30,193 nucleotides of DNA. Source: Thermoflexus sp. GTDB lineage: Bacteria > Chloroflexota > Anaerolineae > Thermoflexales > Thermoflexaceae. Position 1 is the stretch's first letter. The number at the start of each line of letters is the position of its first letter. The position numbers were made by a program, and so were the translations under genes. Location: NCBI GenBank assembly GCA_017743605.1, contig JAGHYO010000004.1, positions 1-30,193 of the forward strand, written 5' to 3'. Below are positions 7,520-15,420 of the stretch, piece after piece. The notes beneath the pieces are model-generated. The model did no database searches. It saw only the letters and a program-made list of their open reading frames with translations, and was not told the origin of the DNA.

Positions 7520-8098
7520 ATGGCTAGCCATCATCCGGCAGCCGGATCCGAGATCGCGGTGGACAGCCGCAAGCTGGGGATCTGGGTCTTCCTGGCCTCC
7601 GAGGTGATCTTCTTCGCCTCTCTCATCGTCGCCTACCTGGTGCTGCACAACCGGGTCACCGGCGGCCCCACCGTCCACAAGCTCTCCCTGACCATCCCCA
7701 CCATCAACACGATGATCCTGCTCACCAGCAGCGTGGCCATGGTGCTGGCCCTGGCCCATTTGCGGGACGGCAACCGGCGGGCCTCCATCGCCTGGCTGCT
7801 CACCACCGCTTGGCTGGGGATCTGCTTTCTGATCCTGAAGGGAGTGGAATACAACCATCATCTCCATGAAGGCCTCACCCCCAGCGTCAACGTCTTCGGC
7901 TCTGCTTACTACGCGGTCACCGGCTTCCACGCCGCCCACGTGGCAGTGGGGGTGATCTGGATCCTGAGCGTGGCTTTGGGGCTGCGGCACCGCCTCTCGC
8001 CTCAGAACGATGTCCCGGTGGAGGCAGCAGGGCTGTACTGGCACTTTGTGGATCTGGTATGGGTGGCGATCTTCGTGGTAGTATACCTGATGCGCTGA
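7520..8098 (+). CDS. ctaE: Cytochrome c oxidase subunit III, five-helix type
   Basis: This 192-residue protein has about five membrane helices, the short bacterial form of subunit III that lacks the first two helices of the seven-helix type. It contains KLGIWVFLASEVIFFASLI near the start, GFHAAHVAVGVIW with the conserved His pair, and YWHFVDLVWVAIFVVVYL at the end. Subunit III stabilises proton uptake and turnover of subunit I and binds lipid. A GGAGGGAGGGAGAG ribosome site precedes the ATG. It lies 52 nt after ctaD and 38 nt before subunit IV, within the same operon. Confidence 0.95.
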   Translation: MASHHPAAGSEIAVDSRKLGIWVFLASEVIFFASLIVAYLVLHNRVTGGPTVHKLSLTIPTINTMILLTSSVAMVLALAHLRDGNRRASIAWLLTTAWLGICFLILKGVEYNHHLHEGLTPSVNVFGSAYYAVTGFHAAHVAVGVIWILSVALGLRHRLSPQNDVPVEAAGLYWHFVDLVWVAIFVVVYLMR

Positions 8099-8136
8099 GG
8101 AGCGTCTTTGCCAGCCTGGACCGCCCAGGAGGGAAA

Positions 8137-8412
8137 ATGGAGGCGAAGGCCCACAAGCACCCGAACTACGTCCTGGTGGGGATCATCCTGATCCTGATCA
8201 CCATCGCGGAGGTGAGCGTCATCGGCCTGCCGGTGCCCCAGCTGCCCTTCCTGCTGGGGTTTTCCATCGCCAAGGCGTTCCTCATCGTGGCGTATTTCAT
8301 GCACCTAAAATCCGACTCCCGCCTCTATGCCCTGCTCTTCGCCTACCCCTGGCCCCTAGCCCTCCTGCTGGTAGGGATACTGATCTGGGTGTATTTCGGG
8401 TTCCGAGCGTAA
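8137..8412 (+). CDS. ctaF: Cytochrome c oxidase subunit IV (prokaryotic type)
   Basis: This 91-residue protein has three membrane helices (about 10-30, 40-57 and 66-86). The pattern of prokaryotic subunit IV/CyoD is visible: HPNYVLVGIILILITIAEV, then FLIVAYFMHLKSDSRL, then a final helix. The ATG at 8137 follows AGGAGGGAAA (8127-8133). A longer in-frame reading from 8059 would overlap subunit III and has no ribosome site. The family helps assemble or stabilise the oxidase. It is the last gene before a strong terminator. Confidence 0.9.
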   Translation: MEAKAHKHPNYVLVGIILILITIAEVSVIGLPVPQLPFLLGFSIAKAFLIVAYFMHLKSDSRLYALLFAYPWPLALLLVGILIWVYFGFRA

Positions 8413-8474
8413 GGGGAAGGGGGAACGGACCGCGGGGGGCTCCAGACGGAGCCTCTTCGGGGCCTGCGGAATAG

Positions 8475-8506
8475 AGCGGGGGGCGCCGCCTGGTGCCCCC
8501 CGCTTT
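8475..8506 (+). terminator. Rho-independent terminator of the oxidase operon
   Basis: AGCGGGGGGC (8475-8484) pairs with GCCCCCCGCT (8495-8504). Three further pairs close toward a four-base loop, giving a stem of about 13 bp, followed by a short T run (8504-8506). It sits 62 nt after the subunit IV stop. The same hairpin may block transcripts arriving from the minus-strand cstA remnant. Confidence 0.8.
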
Positions 8507-8527
8507 GCCTGGAGCAAGGATAGGGGA

Positions 8528-9838
8528 TCACTCCCCGCCGCCAGCCAGCGCCGGGCGCGCCGGCGCCATTCGCCAGCGGTTGAAGGCTCGCCAGCCCTCG
8601 TAGGCGATGAAGGCCGCGGCAAGGAAGAGCAAGGCGGCCAGGATCAACATCACGGCTGAGCCCAAGACCGCCACGGGCTGGTTGTTGACAATGGAGGTCT
8701 GAAGGGCAAGTTGCTGGTTCCACAAGGTGACCAGGATCGCGGCCATGGCGGTCACATATATGAAGACCCCGGGCACTGCGGCATACCAGGCCGGCCGCCG
8801 CTCCGAGACCAGCCAGATGGTGACGATGATCAGAGACAAGGCAGCCATCAGCGGGTTCGCGGTGCCGAACAGCTGCCAGAAGAAGATCCAGGTCCTGGTG
8901 AGCACCAAGAAGGCCGCCAGGGCCGTGGAGATCAGGCTGGCCACGTGGGGGTTCTTGAAGACCGGCTGGACCTCTCCCACCCACTCCCCCAGGGTGACCC
9001 GCATCAGCCGGAAGACCAGCTGGACCACGGTAATAACGATGACCACATCCAAAGGATGTAAGCGGGGGTTATGCTCGCAACGCTTCCCTTGAATTGCCGG
9101 GCTGTGGGATCAAAGTATTGACAAACCGGTTGTGTGCCGATCGCTTGGTTGAGGCTAAGAAAGATCTGACCCACCGGCCCCTGGATGGTCTTGAACTGAT
9201 CTCCCTGCGTCACCTGCTGCAGACCCAGCGGCCCAACCCCCATGGCCACCAGGTCGATGGTCAGGGTGATGGCGGTGACTACGATGAGGTCCATCTTCCA
9301 ACGATAGAGCATCTGACCCATCAGCAGCCCCGTCGCGGCCAGGGCGATGATGCCCAGAGGCACCGTGGGATTCGAGAGCACGCCGGCGATCAGGTTCACA
9401 AAGGCCCCAGCGACCAGCAGCAGGCAGAAGAAGATGAACACGAAGAGGAGGGTGCGGGGGCTGATCAGGCGGTAGGCCACGGCGCTCAGGGAGTTCCCAT
9501 CGCCGCGCACGGAGAGCAAGAATGGCGCTGTAGTCGCTGGCCCACCCGATGAAGGACACCCCGAGGAGCAGCCGGAGGAGGGCAGGGAGCCAGCCCCACA
9601 GCCCCGTCGCCGTGATCGTCTCCACGATGGGCCCCGCCGCGGCGATGGACTTGAAGTGATAGCCGACAAGGATGTTGCGGCTGGTGGGGACGAGATCCAC
9701 GCCGTCCATATACATCCGGGCCGGGGTCGCCTGCTTCGGGTCGGACTAGATGACCTCTCGGTCGATTCGCCTGGCGTAAAGGTTCCAGACGAGTAGATAG
9801 ACCAGGATGCCGATGATAATCACCCAGAAGGCGCTCAT
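8528..9838 (-). pseudogene. cstA: cstA (peptide transporter, carbon starvation protein) pseudogene
   Basis: The start is intact: ATG 9838 with GGAGAG upstream, then a first helix and an R-rich loop. A TAG at 9748-9746 interrupts the conserved stretch before SDPKQATPA. The reading continues with DGVDLVPTSRNILVGYHF, KSIAAAGPIV and GWLPALL, all CstA N-terminal motifs. A frameshift near 9505-9520 moves it to a frame with RGDGNSLSAVAYRLISP and GLLMGQMLYRWKMDL. Another break near 9050 leads to the C-terminal part (VFKNPHVASLI, WQLFGTANPLMAALSLI). The middle of the protein is missing: about 437 codons remain, against roughly 550-700 in the family. CstA imports peptides or pyruvate under starvation. 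The gene is non-functional unless assembly errors explain several lesions at once. Confidence 0.88.
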
Positions 9839-10006
9839 GGCTTTCTCTCCGGAATGGGATCTCGAGGGGGAACCTCTTCAAGCGCCCCGGCACGCGCCGG
9901 GAGGCGCGGCGTCCCGAAAGCGCCTCCGTTCCTCTTTAGTGGCTCTTCCCCCCGTCGCACCTCCTTTCTCTGGATCGGGAACGCCCCCTTTTCCGGAGGG
10001 CGGTCG

Positions 10007-10041
10007 AAAAAAAACAGGCGACAGCAGGGGTTCAGGCTGTC
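10007..10041 (-). terminator. Probable terminator of the CxxC pseudogene
   Basis: On the minus strand GACAGC (10041-10036) and GCTGTC (10025-10020) form a 6-bp stem around a 10-nt loop. Five bases later comes a run of eight Ts (10014-10007). The stem overlaps the TGA of the CxxC pseudogene. The stem is short, but the T tract is the longest in this part of the window. Confidence 0.5.
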
Positions 10042-10400
10042 TCCTGCGGGACGCTCAGACGCCGCGCGATGGCCGCCTCCGCCCCGTAAAGGTCCCCACC
10101 TGCAAACACTGGGCCTTCCACGATCACGGCTGGGTAGCGGCGGGCACCATAGCGCAGGGACTTCTACCACCCCTCCAAGGAGACCGCATCGATCACCTTC
10201 ACCGTGACCCGATCGCAGTAGGTCGCCATCAGCCGGGCGATCCACGCCGTCAGATCCCGGTAGGCTTGCTGGAGATCCTTGGGGAGGCCGGAGGCCATCT
10301 GCTCCGCGTGCAGGACCGGACCCATGCCAACTTGCTGCCAAATCAGCTCACAGTGGAGACAGTGATAAAACGCCGTGAGCGCGTAGGCGATCACTTCCAC
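10032..10400 (-). pseudogene. CxxC thioredoxin-like protein, broken by an amber codon
   Basis: The frame starts at GTG 10400, or further upstream: it is open back to 10514 but has no standard start codon there. It reads VEVIAYALTAFYHCLHCEL, with a CxxC motif near the N-terminus as in thioredoxin-like folds. It runs to a TAG at 10166-10164, and the same frame then continues KSLRYGARRYPAVIVEG and FAGGDLYGAEAAIARRL to a TGA at 10034. The part after the stop (strand, cis-Pro-like region, helix) completes a thioredoxin-like pattern, so the TAG is probably a mutation. It lies upstream of cstA in the same orientation, and both are damaged, so they may have decayed as one operon. The family name is not known to me. 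Confidence 0.6.
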
Positions 10401-10814
10401 TTGCGGGGCCGCTGCATCCGGCAGTCCCTCCCGTCCGAACTGTCCCGCTTCAGACTCCTGCGCCCACAGAAGCAGTGCGCGCTCATATTGTAATTTAGAA
10501 AAATATAAAGGACCTTATCACCCTAACTTCCGACACTATTTGCCCTATACGCCATAACACTATTGTGCATATAACATCGCAAAGATGCATTCAGAGGTTA
10601 CAAAGGGCCGAAATGAATTTCAGTCTATATCCGGTTAGAAGAGCTTCCGCCTCCACTTTCTATCTCTTGATTCCGCATAGCGCGGGCCGCTGGTCTCGAT
10701 GACAAGCCGAAATTTATTTCAGCCCTCAACAACAATGATCTTCCACCCGAGGCCCTCACTTCCAGCGAGGGAGGCCTTCACCGCTCTTCTGTCTCTCGAT
10801 TTCGTGAGGCGCAT
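10401..10814 (+). other. Intergenic region with A+T-rich segment and two palindromic repeats
   Basis: No intact gene is visible. From about 10490 to 10600 the sequence becomes clearly A+T-rich, unlike the rest of the window. Two copies of a dispersed palindrome follow: GGGCCGAAATGAATTTCAGT (10606-10625) and AGCCGAAATTTATTTCAGCC (10704-10723), related to the inverted repeat at 2163. A third inverted repeat (GGCCCTC...GAGGGAGGCC, about 10751-10780) leads into the REP-like array. The upstream remainder of the CxxC pseudogene may lie in 10401-10514. Confidence 0.55.
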
Positions 10815-11168
10815 GTCGCGGCGGAAGCCGCTCCTACAATCAGATGATTTTCTGTAGAAGGGGCTTTAGCCCTGAATTCCGTCTTCGATGATACAAGGGT
10901 TGCGGCTGAAGCCGCTCCTACGAAAATCGGTTTCTGTAGGAGGGGCTTTCGCCCCGAACCTCCGTCTTCGATGGCACAAGGGTCGCGGCAAAAGCGCGAA
11001 GGTCGCGGCTGAAGCCGCTCTTACCAAACTCATCGATCCTCCCAAAGGGGAGCTTTCGCTCTGAACCTCCGTCTTCGATGGCGCAAGGGTCGCGGCGAAA
11101 GCCGCTCCTACTTCAGTCCCGAACCCCTGTCTTCGATCTCACAACAGCTGGCGGCAAAAGCCGCCCTT
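10815..11168 (+). repeat. REP/BIME-like array of alternating inverted hairpin units
   Basis: Four good copies of a 23-nt unit ending in GCCGCTCCTAC (10815-10837, 10899-10921, 11002-11024, 11089-11111) alternate with reverse-orientation copies beginning TGTAGGAGGGGCTTTCGCCC (from 10853, 10935 and, degenerate, about 11043). Each unit is a small hairpin such as GCGGC-TGAA-GCCGC. Neighbours in opposite orientation share CTCCTAC/GTAGGAG arms separated by about 13-15 nt. The links between units are also repeated (CCTCCGTCTTCGATGGCACA), giving a period of roughly 84-103 nt. Truncated units occur at 10982-11000 and 11147-11168. No REP-associated transposase gene is in the window. Confidence 0.85.
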
Positions 11169-11338
11169 GCGTGGGGATGGAATCCGCAGGATTCGCCGCT
11201 TCCAGCAGGCCAGACCCACTGAAAAGGGTCAGATGGGGCCTCCTGGGCGAGGGCATGTTCTGAATTTGCTGGTCTTCTAGAGTGCGGCGATCCTTAAGAC
11301 GTGCGCGTGGGGATCCTAAGCCAACAGGGGGACACGGG

Positions 11339-12208
11339 ATGCAGGAGCTCTCCAAGGCGGCGAAACCCGGCGATCTGGCCCTGCTTCTGGACGCCCAGGG
11401 GAAGCTGTTCCTGATCCGGCTGGAGCCGGGCGGACGCCTGCACACTCATCGGGGAGTGGTGGCCCACGAGGATTGCGTCGGCCGGCCCTGGGGGAGCGTG
11501 GTACGCTCCCATCGGGGGGAGCCCTTCTACCTGCTGGAGCCCTCCATGGAGGAGCTGATCCGTTACCTCCCCCGACAGACCCAGATCCTCTACCCTAAGG
11601 ATATCGGCTACATCCTGCTGAAACTAGCAGTGCGCCCTGGCCGCCTGATCTTGGAGGCAGGCACCGGGAGCGGAGGGCTGACCATGGCCCTGGCCCAGGC
11701 GGTCTGGCCCATAGGACGGGTGGTCACCTATGAGGTGCGCCCGGAGATGCAGGCGCTGGCCCGCCGTAACCTGGAGCGGGTGGGCCTGGCCGAGATGGTC
11801 ACCTGGCGCCTGCGGGACATCGCCGAAGGCTTCGAGGAGACGGAGGGCGACGCCCTGTTCCTGGATCTGCCGGAGCCGTGGGCCTACCTCCCCCAGGCGG
11901 CTGTTGCCCTGCGGAGCGGGGGCTTCTTCGGCGCAATCCTCCCCACCGCCAACCAGGTCATCCGTCTCCTGGAGGCTCTCCCGGCCCATGGCTTCGGCTT
12001 CATCGAGACGGTGGAAGTCCTCCTGCGCCCCTACCACGCCGTGGGCTGGCGTTTTCGTCCCGCCGACCGCATGGTCGCCCACACCGGCTTCCTGATCTTC
12101 GCCCGCCGCCTTTTGGAGCCACTGGCTCCGGAGGAGGGCACGCTCCCCACCGCTCCCAAAGAGGAGGAGCCGGAAGAACCGCACGGAGTCCCTCAAGGGC
12201 CGATGTAA
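11339..12208 (+). CDS. trmI: tRNA (adenine-58-N1)-methyltransferase
   Basis: This 289-residue protein has an N-terminal beta domain (GDLALLLDAQGKLFLIRLEPGG, HTHRGVVAHEDCVGRPWGS) typical of the TrmI/Gcd14 family. The substrate-binding signature TQILYPKDIGYIL is at 81-93. A Rossmann-fold SAM domain follows, with motif I EAGTGSGGLT (106-115), an acidic motif VVTYEVRPE and DALFLDLPEPW, equivalent to the D-x-P catalytic region. It makes m1A58 in the T loop, a modification important for tRNA stability at high temperature. ATG 11339 is preceded by AGGGGGA. An in-frame upstream start at 11282 lacks a ribosome site and conserved sequence. No clear promoter was seen; the repeat array is directly upstream. 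Confidence 0.93.
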   Translation: MQELSKAAKPGDLALLLDAQGKLFLIRLEPGGRLHTHRGVVAHEDCVGRPWGSVVRSHRGEPFYLLEPSMEELIRYLPRQTQILYPKDIGYILLKLAVRPGRLILEAGTGSGGLTMALAQAVWPIGRVVTYEVRPEMQALARRNLERVGLAEMVTWRLRDIAEGFEETEGDALFLDLPEPWAYLPQAAVALRSGGFFGAILPTANQVIRLLEALPAHGFGFIETVEVLLRPYHAVGWRFRPADRMVAHTGFLIFARRLLEPLAPEEGTLPTAPKEEEPEEPHGVPQGPM

Positions 12209-12440
12209 ATCATGCGATAGATTCTTCCCATGTGATCGTCGGAGATCTACATGGCCCCTTGACCGTCCCCGTCGTGGTCCGCCGGACGCACGATCCGCCC
12301 GGTGTTCATCGGCGCGAGGCAAAGGTCTCCATCAGGCCCGAAAGCTATCCTGCGTGCCTTCCCGTCCAGTCTTTTGGCGAAGATGCGGATCGCCAAGCCG
12401 AGGGGCGCCCGGATGCGTCGGCTCGCTTCATCTGAGCGGA
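12193..12440 (-). pseudogene. PQQ-type sugar (glucose/sorbosone) dehydrogenase remnant
   Basis: On the minus strand one frame reads LGLAIRIFAKRLDGKARRIAF, then GPDGDLCLAPMNTGRIVR and DHDGDGQG. This matches the first blade of soluble PQQ sugar dehydrogenases (pattern: FAxGLxGxRxxAFxPDGxLYVA...GRIVRLxDxDGDG). After two codons comes TAG (12249-12247). The same frame then reads ISDDHMGRIYRMIYIGP and a stop at 12195-12193, which matches the last blade (LYxSDDxxGxIYRIxY). Roughly 300 central residues are missing and the N-terminal signal region is not recognisable. It is a collapsed gene whose 3' end overlaps the end of trmI by 16 nt. Confidence 0.72.
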
Positions 12441-12899
12441 GGGAGGACTCCTCGAGTCCTCAGAGGGAGCGGCAGGAGAGCAGAGCCGTTGCGGAGACAG
12501 AAATTTCCAGGGCGGATGACATTCTCATTGTCATCGTCGTCGGAAAGGCCATGGCGCCTGAGGGGCTTGTCCTGCGGGCGTTCAGCAGGCCGATCCGCGG
12601 CAAGGCCAAGATATCTACCGAGCGACGAGCGGAATAGGTAGGTATACAGGTCCCTCCGGTTTCCGGGGAGAGGGTGGGTCCGGCGCCTGCGATCCCCTCG
12701 ATGAGATTGAGCCCTTCCGAAGCGTCCCTTTTCTCGACCCTCGCGCTGCGAGGCGGATCCAGAAAGAATTGCGGGGATAGAGCTTGAAGTCCGGGCAACT
12801 TGCTGGTCTCATGTTATCATGAGCCTACGTGCTTTGCTCTTCTTCGAATCCACTAGGGTTCCTCGCTGGGCTCCTGGATTCCGGGCAAGGTGGAAGGCG
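12441..12899 (+). other. Intergenic region before the PIG-L deacetylase gene
   Basis: No convincing gene on either strand. Open frames here give compositionally odd translations with no family motif and no ribosome site. A perfect 7-bp inverted repeat (GAGGACT-CCTCG-AGTCCTC) occupies 12443-12461. A -10-like TATCAT lies at 12815-12820 without a properly spaced -35. If it is real, the gene would start downstream at 12900 rather than at the in-frame ATG 12819. Part of this stretch may be the eroded 5' end of the sugar dehydrogenase. Confidence 0.45.
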
Positions 12900-13679
12900 A
12901 TGGACGATGCCGCGCTTATGAATCTGGGGGAGAAAGGAGCGCTCTGGGTGCTCTCCCCTCATCCGGACGATGCCGTCCTCTCCTGCGGGGGGACCCTCTA
13001 CCGGATGGCTCGGGCTGGCATCCCAGTCAAGGTGATCACGATCTTCGCTGGGGATCCCCGGCATCCGATCCCACCCTTCGCCCAAGCGTTGCATACGTTA
13101 TGGGGCGGCGAGGAGACGGCCATGGCCATCCGGCGCGCGGAGGATCAGGAGGCCCTGGCCCTGCTAGGCGTCCAAGGCATCCACTGGGACCTCCCGGATG
13201 TCATCTATCGCCGGGATGCTCAGGGCCAGCCCCTCTGCCGGAGTCGGGAGGAACTTTTCCGACCCATCCATCCGGATGAGATGTTGTGGATGAAGCGGAT
13301 CCGGGAAGCCCTGGACGCTCTCCCCTGGGAGGGGGGAGATCTCCTCCTGGCCCCTCTGGCCCTGGGCGGACATGTGGATCACCGTATGGTCCGGGCCGCC
13401 GTGGAAGGCCTTTCTTGGAAGGGGATTCGACTGGGATTCTATGAGGATTTCCCCTACGCGGAGACTGAGCCCTTTGCCAGCCTCCCCGGATGGCAGCCAT
13501 GCCGGATGGCGCTGAGCGAGGAGGATCTCCAGATGAAAGCCGCAGCGATCCGTGCCTATCGTTCCCAGTGGCCCATCTTTTTCCTCAACGAAGAGGAGAT
13601 CCTGGAACGGATCCGCGCTTACGCCCTTCAAGTCGGCGAGGGGACCCCGGCGGAGCGGTTCTGGTTCCCACTCGGGTGA
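12900..13679 (+). CDS. PIG-L/LmbE-family deacetylase
   Basis: With the ATG at 12900 the protein has 259 residues. It contains SPHPDDAVLSCGG (19-31), with the His-Pro-Asp-Asp zinc and catalytic motif, and GGHVDHRMV in the second half supplying the third zinc ligand. Members remove N-acetyl groups from sugar derivatives, for example in mycothiol, bacillithiol or GlcNAc-PI pathways, and the substrate cannot be told here. AAGGTGGAAGG just before 12900 and the match to family length favour this start over ATG 12819. The gene converges with menG and their 3' ends overlap by 52 nt. Confidence 0.88.
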   Translation: MDDAALMNLGEKGALWVLSPHPDDAVLSCGGTLYRMARAGIPVKVITIFAGDPRHPIPPFAQALHTLWGGEETAMAIRRAEDQEALALLGVQGIHWDLPDVIYRRDAQGQPLCRSREELFRPIHPDEMLWMKRIREALDALPWEGGDLLLAPLALGGHVDHRMVRAAVEGLSWKGIRLGFYEDFPYAETEPFASLPGWQPCRMALSEEDLQMKAAAIRAYRSQWPIFFLNEEEILERIRAYALQVGEGTPAERFWFPLG

Positions 13680-14377
13680 GGGCGCGGGGGCTTGCGCCCG
13701 ATCACCAAAGCCACTGTCCCCAGCACGAACGTGCGGGTGGCCTCCACGACGAGGCCGGCCTGGCGCATGGTCTCCGCCAGATCCTCTAGGCGGACGAAGC
13801 CCGCCACGGACTGGGGCAGGTAGGTGTAGGCGGCAAAGTCCCCCGCCACCAGCGCCCCCACCAGCGGGAGCAGGCGGTGAAAGTAAAGCCGGTAAAGGGG
13901 AGTCCACCAGCGATCCGGCGGCCGGACGGCCTCCAAGCAAACGACCTGCCCGCCCGGGCGGACCACACGGGCCTGCTCCCGGAAGGCGAGATGGAGGTCG
14001 GCCACGTTGCGCACGACGAAGCCGGAGACCGCCGCGTCAAAGCACTCGTCCGGGAAGGGAAGGCGCAGCGCATCCCCGCCCACCCAACGGATCCGCTGGC
14101 GCCCGGGCTGGGCCCGCCCCTGGCGCATCATGGGGAGGGTGAAATCGCAGGCCACCGCCAGCGCCTCTGGATGCTGCCGCAACGCCTCGACGGCCAGATC
14201 GCCGGTCCCGGCCCCCACATCCAGCACCCGGGCGCGGCCTGACAGCGCGCAGGCCCGGATGGCTTCGCGACGCCAACGCAGATCCAGGCCGCCGGTCATC
14301 AGGCGGTTCATCAGGTCGTAGCGATGGGCGATGCGGGCGAACATCGCCCGGACCTGCTGGGAGCGATCCGCGGTCAT
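13628..14377 (-). CDS. menG: Demethylmenaquinone/ubiquinone-type methyltransferase (UbiE/MenG)
   Basis: This 249-residue protein starts at ATG 14377 with GGAGG upstream. It begins with the UbiE signature region RAMFARIAHRYDLMNRLMTGG (split 10-30) and LDLRWRREAI. SAM motif I VLDVGAGTGD is at 51-60, the GDALRLPFPDECFDAAVSGF block follows, then RNVADLHLAFREQARVVRPGG. UbiE/MenG proteins methylate demethylmenaquinone in quinone synthesis. The usual SFGLRNV motif is GFVVRNV here. Menaquinone would feed the respiratory chain that ends in the caa3 oxidase. A -10-like TATCAT (14421-14416) lies upstream without a clear -35. A general SAM methyltransferase role cannot be excluded, but the N-terminal signature argues for UbiE/MenG. 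Confidence 0.87.
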   Translation of the reverse strand: MTADRSQQVRAMFARIAHRYDLMNRLMTGGLDLRWRREAIRACALSGRARVLDVGAGTGDLAVEALRQHPEALAVACDFTLPMMRQGRAQPGRQRIRWVGGDALRLPFPDECFDAAVSGFVVRNVADLHLAFREQARVVRPGGQVVCLEAVRPPDRWWTPLYRLYFHRLLPLVGALVAGDFAAYTYLPQSVAGFVRLEDLAETMRQAGLVVEATRTFVLGTVALVIGRKPPRPHPSGNQNRSAGVPSPT

Positions 14378-14570
14378 CAGCGCGCCTCCTTCCAGATGAC
14401 CTCCCCACGATAGGCATGATAAGCTGGAAGCGCCGCGGATGGGATCCGGACCCGATCTCCTCACAGGGCCTTCCAGTCTTTCGTAGCTATGGACAGATCC
14501 GAGGGGGGGGACCCGCCGGGTCGCCCATACCTTGAGAAGGTGTGGAGATCTCTTCGGGAGCGGAGGCTCG

Positions 14571-15404
14571 ATGGCTCCTCTTCGTAGCGAGGAAATCGAG
14601 GGGTGGCTCAATAGGTGGGCGCCGCAGCCCGGGGAAGGGCCCCTGCAACCGGGCGGGGAGCCTTTCGCCTTCGCGGGCGGCCCCATCGGCGTGTTGCTGG
14701 TCCACGGGTTCACCGGAGCTCCTCAGGAGATGCGCCGGCTGGGCGATTTCCTGGCTGCGAAAAGGATGACCGTGCTGGGGATCCGGCTCCCTGGCCACGG
14801 GACTCGGCCCGAGGACCTGGAGCGGGTGACGTGGCGGGACTGGTTGGAGGCGGTGGCGCGGGGGGCGGACCTCCTGCGAGGGCGTTGCGCCCGGGTGTTC
14901 GTGTGTGGCCTTTCCCTGGGCGGCCTCCTGGTCCTGTGCGAGGCCGCCCGGCGCCCGCCCGACGGCCTTATTGTGATGGCCTCTCCCTATCGGATCCGGG
15001 ACGTCCGTCTGCGTTTCCTCTGGCTGCTTAAGCGCCTGTTCCCCTATACCGGCAAAGGCCCTTCGGATCTTCGAGATCCGGAAGTCCGGGCGGAGCACGT
15101 CTCCTATTCCCGATATCCTCTCTCCGCCGTCGAGGAGGTGCTCCGGGTCCTCCGCGCCGCCACGTCCAGCCTGCCGCAGGTGTGCTGCCCGGCGCTGCTC
15201 ATTTACTCCTATGCAGATCGCACAGTCCCGCTGGATCAGGGGTGGGTGATCTACCACCGGCTGGGGAGCACGGACAAGACCATTCACTGGTTGACCCAGA
15301 GCGGCCACGTGATCCCAGAGGACGTGGAGCGGGAGGAAGCTTTTGACCAGATCGCCCGCTTCATCCAGCGCGTGGCTGGGGAGGAGATCCTTCCCCGGGC
15401 TTGA
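14571..15404 (+). CDS. Alpha/beta-hydrolase, carboxylesterase or monoacylglycerol lipase type
   Basis: This 277-residue protein has the oxyanion-loop motif LLVHGFTGAP (42-51) and nucleophile elbow GLSLGG with Ser115. Asp216 is in YSYADRTVP and His246 in TQSGHVIP, so the full Ser-Asp-His triad is present. The arrangement resembles thermostable Est30-type carboxylesterases and bacterial monoacylglycerol lipases. No signal peptide, so it is probably cytoplasmic. The ATG at 14571 follows GGAGCGGAGG. The in-frame start at 14532 lacks a site this good. The next gene begins 16 nt after the stop, so the two are probably cotranscribed. Confidence 0.88.
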   Translation: MAPLRSEEIEGWLNRWAPQPGEGPLQPGGEPFAFAGGPIGVLLVHGFTGAPQEMRRLGDFLAAKRMTVLGIRLPGHGTRPEDLERVTWRDWLEAVARGADLLRGRCARVFVCGLSLGGLLVLCEAARRPPDGLIVMASPYRIRDVRLRFLWLLKRLFPYTGKGPSDLRDPEVRAEHVSYSRYPLSAVEEVLRVLRAATSSLPQVCCPALLIYSYADRTVPLDQGWVIYHRLGSTDKTIHWLTQSGHVIPEDVEREEAFDQIARFIQRVAGEEILPRA

Positions 15405-15420
15405 GGAACCGGAGACTCCC

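Noticed and set aside
10815..11168. Regularly spaced repeats that could be a CRISPR array.
   Set aside because: The units alternate in orientation, vary in sequence and the linkers between them are also repeated. No cas genes are near. This is a REP/BIME-type array.
9746..12249. Three broken genes (cstA, CxxC protein, sugar dehydrogenase) each contain an in-frame TAG, suggesting amber recoding or suppression.
   Set aside because: cstA also has frameshifts and a large deletion, and the sugar dehydrogenase has lost its centre. Intact genes in the window show no internal TAG. Ordinary decay explains the pattern.
12302..12637. A 111-codon plus-strand frame between trmI and the deacetylase.
   Set aside because: It is antisense to the sugar dehydrogenase remnant, has no ribosome site and no recognisable domain.
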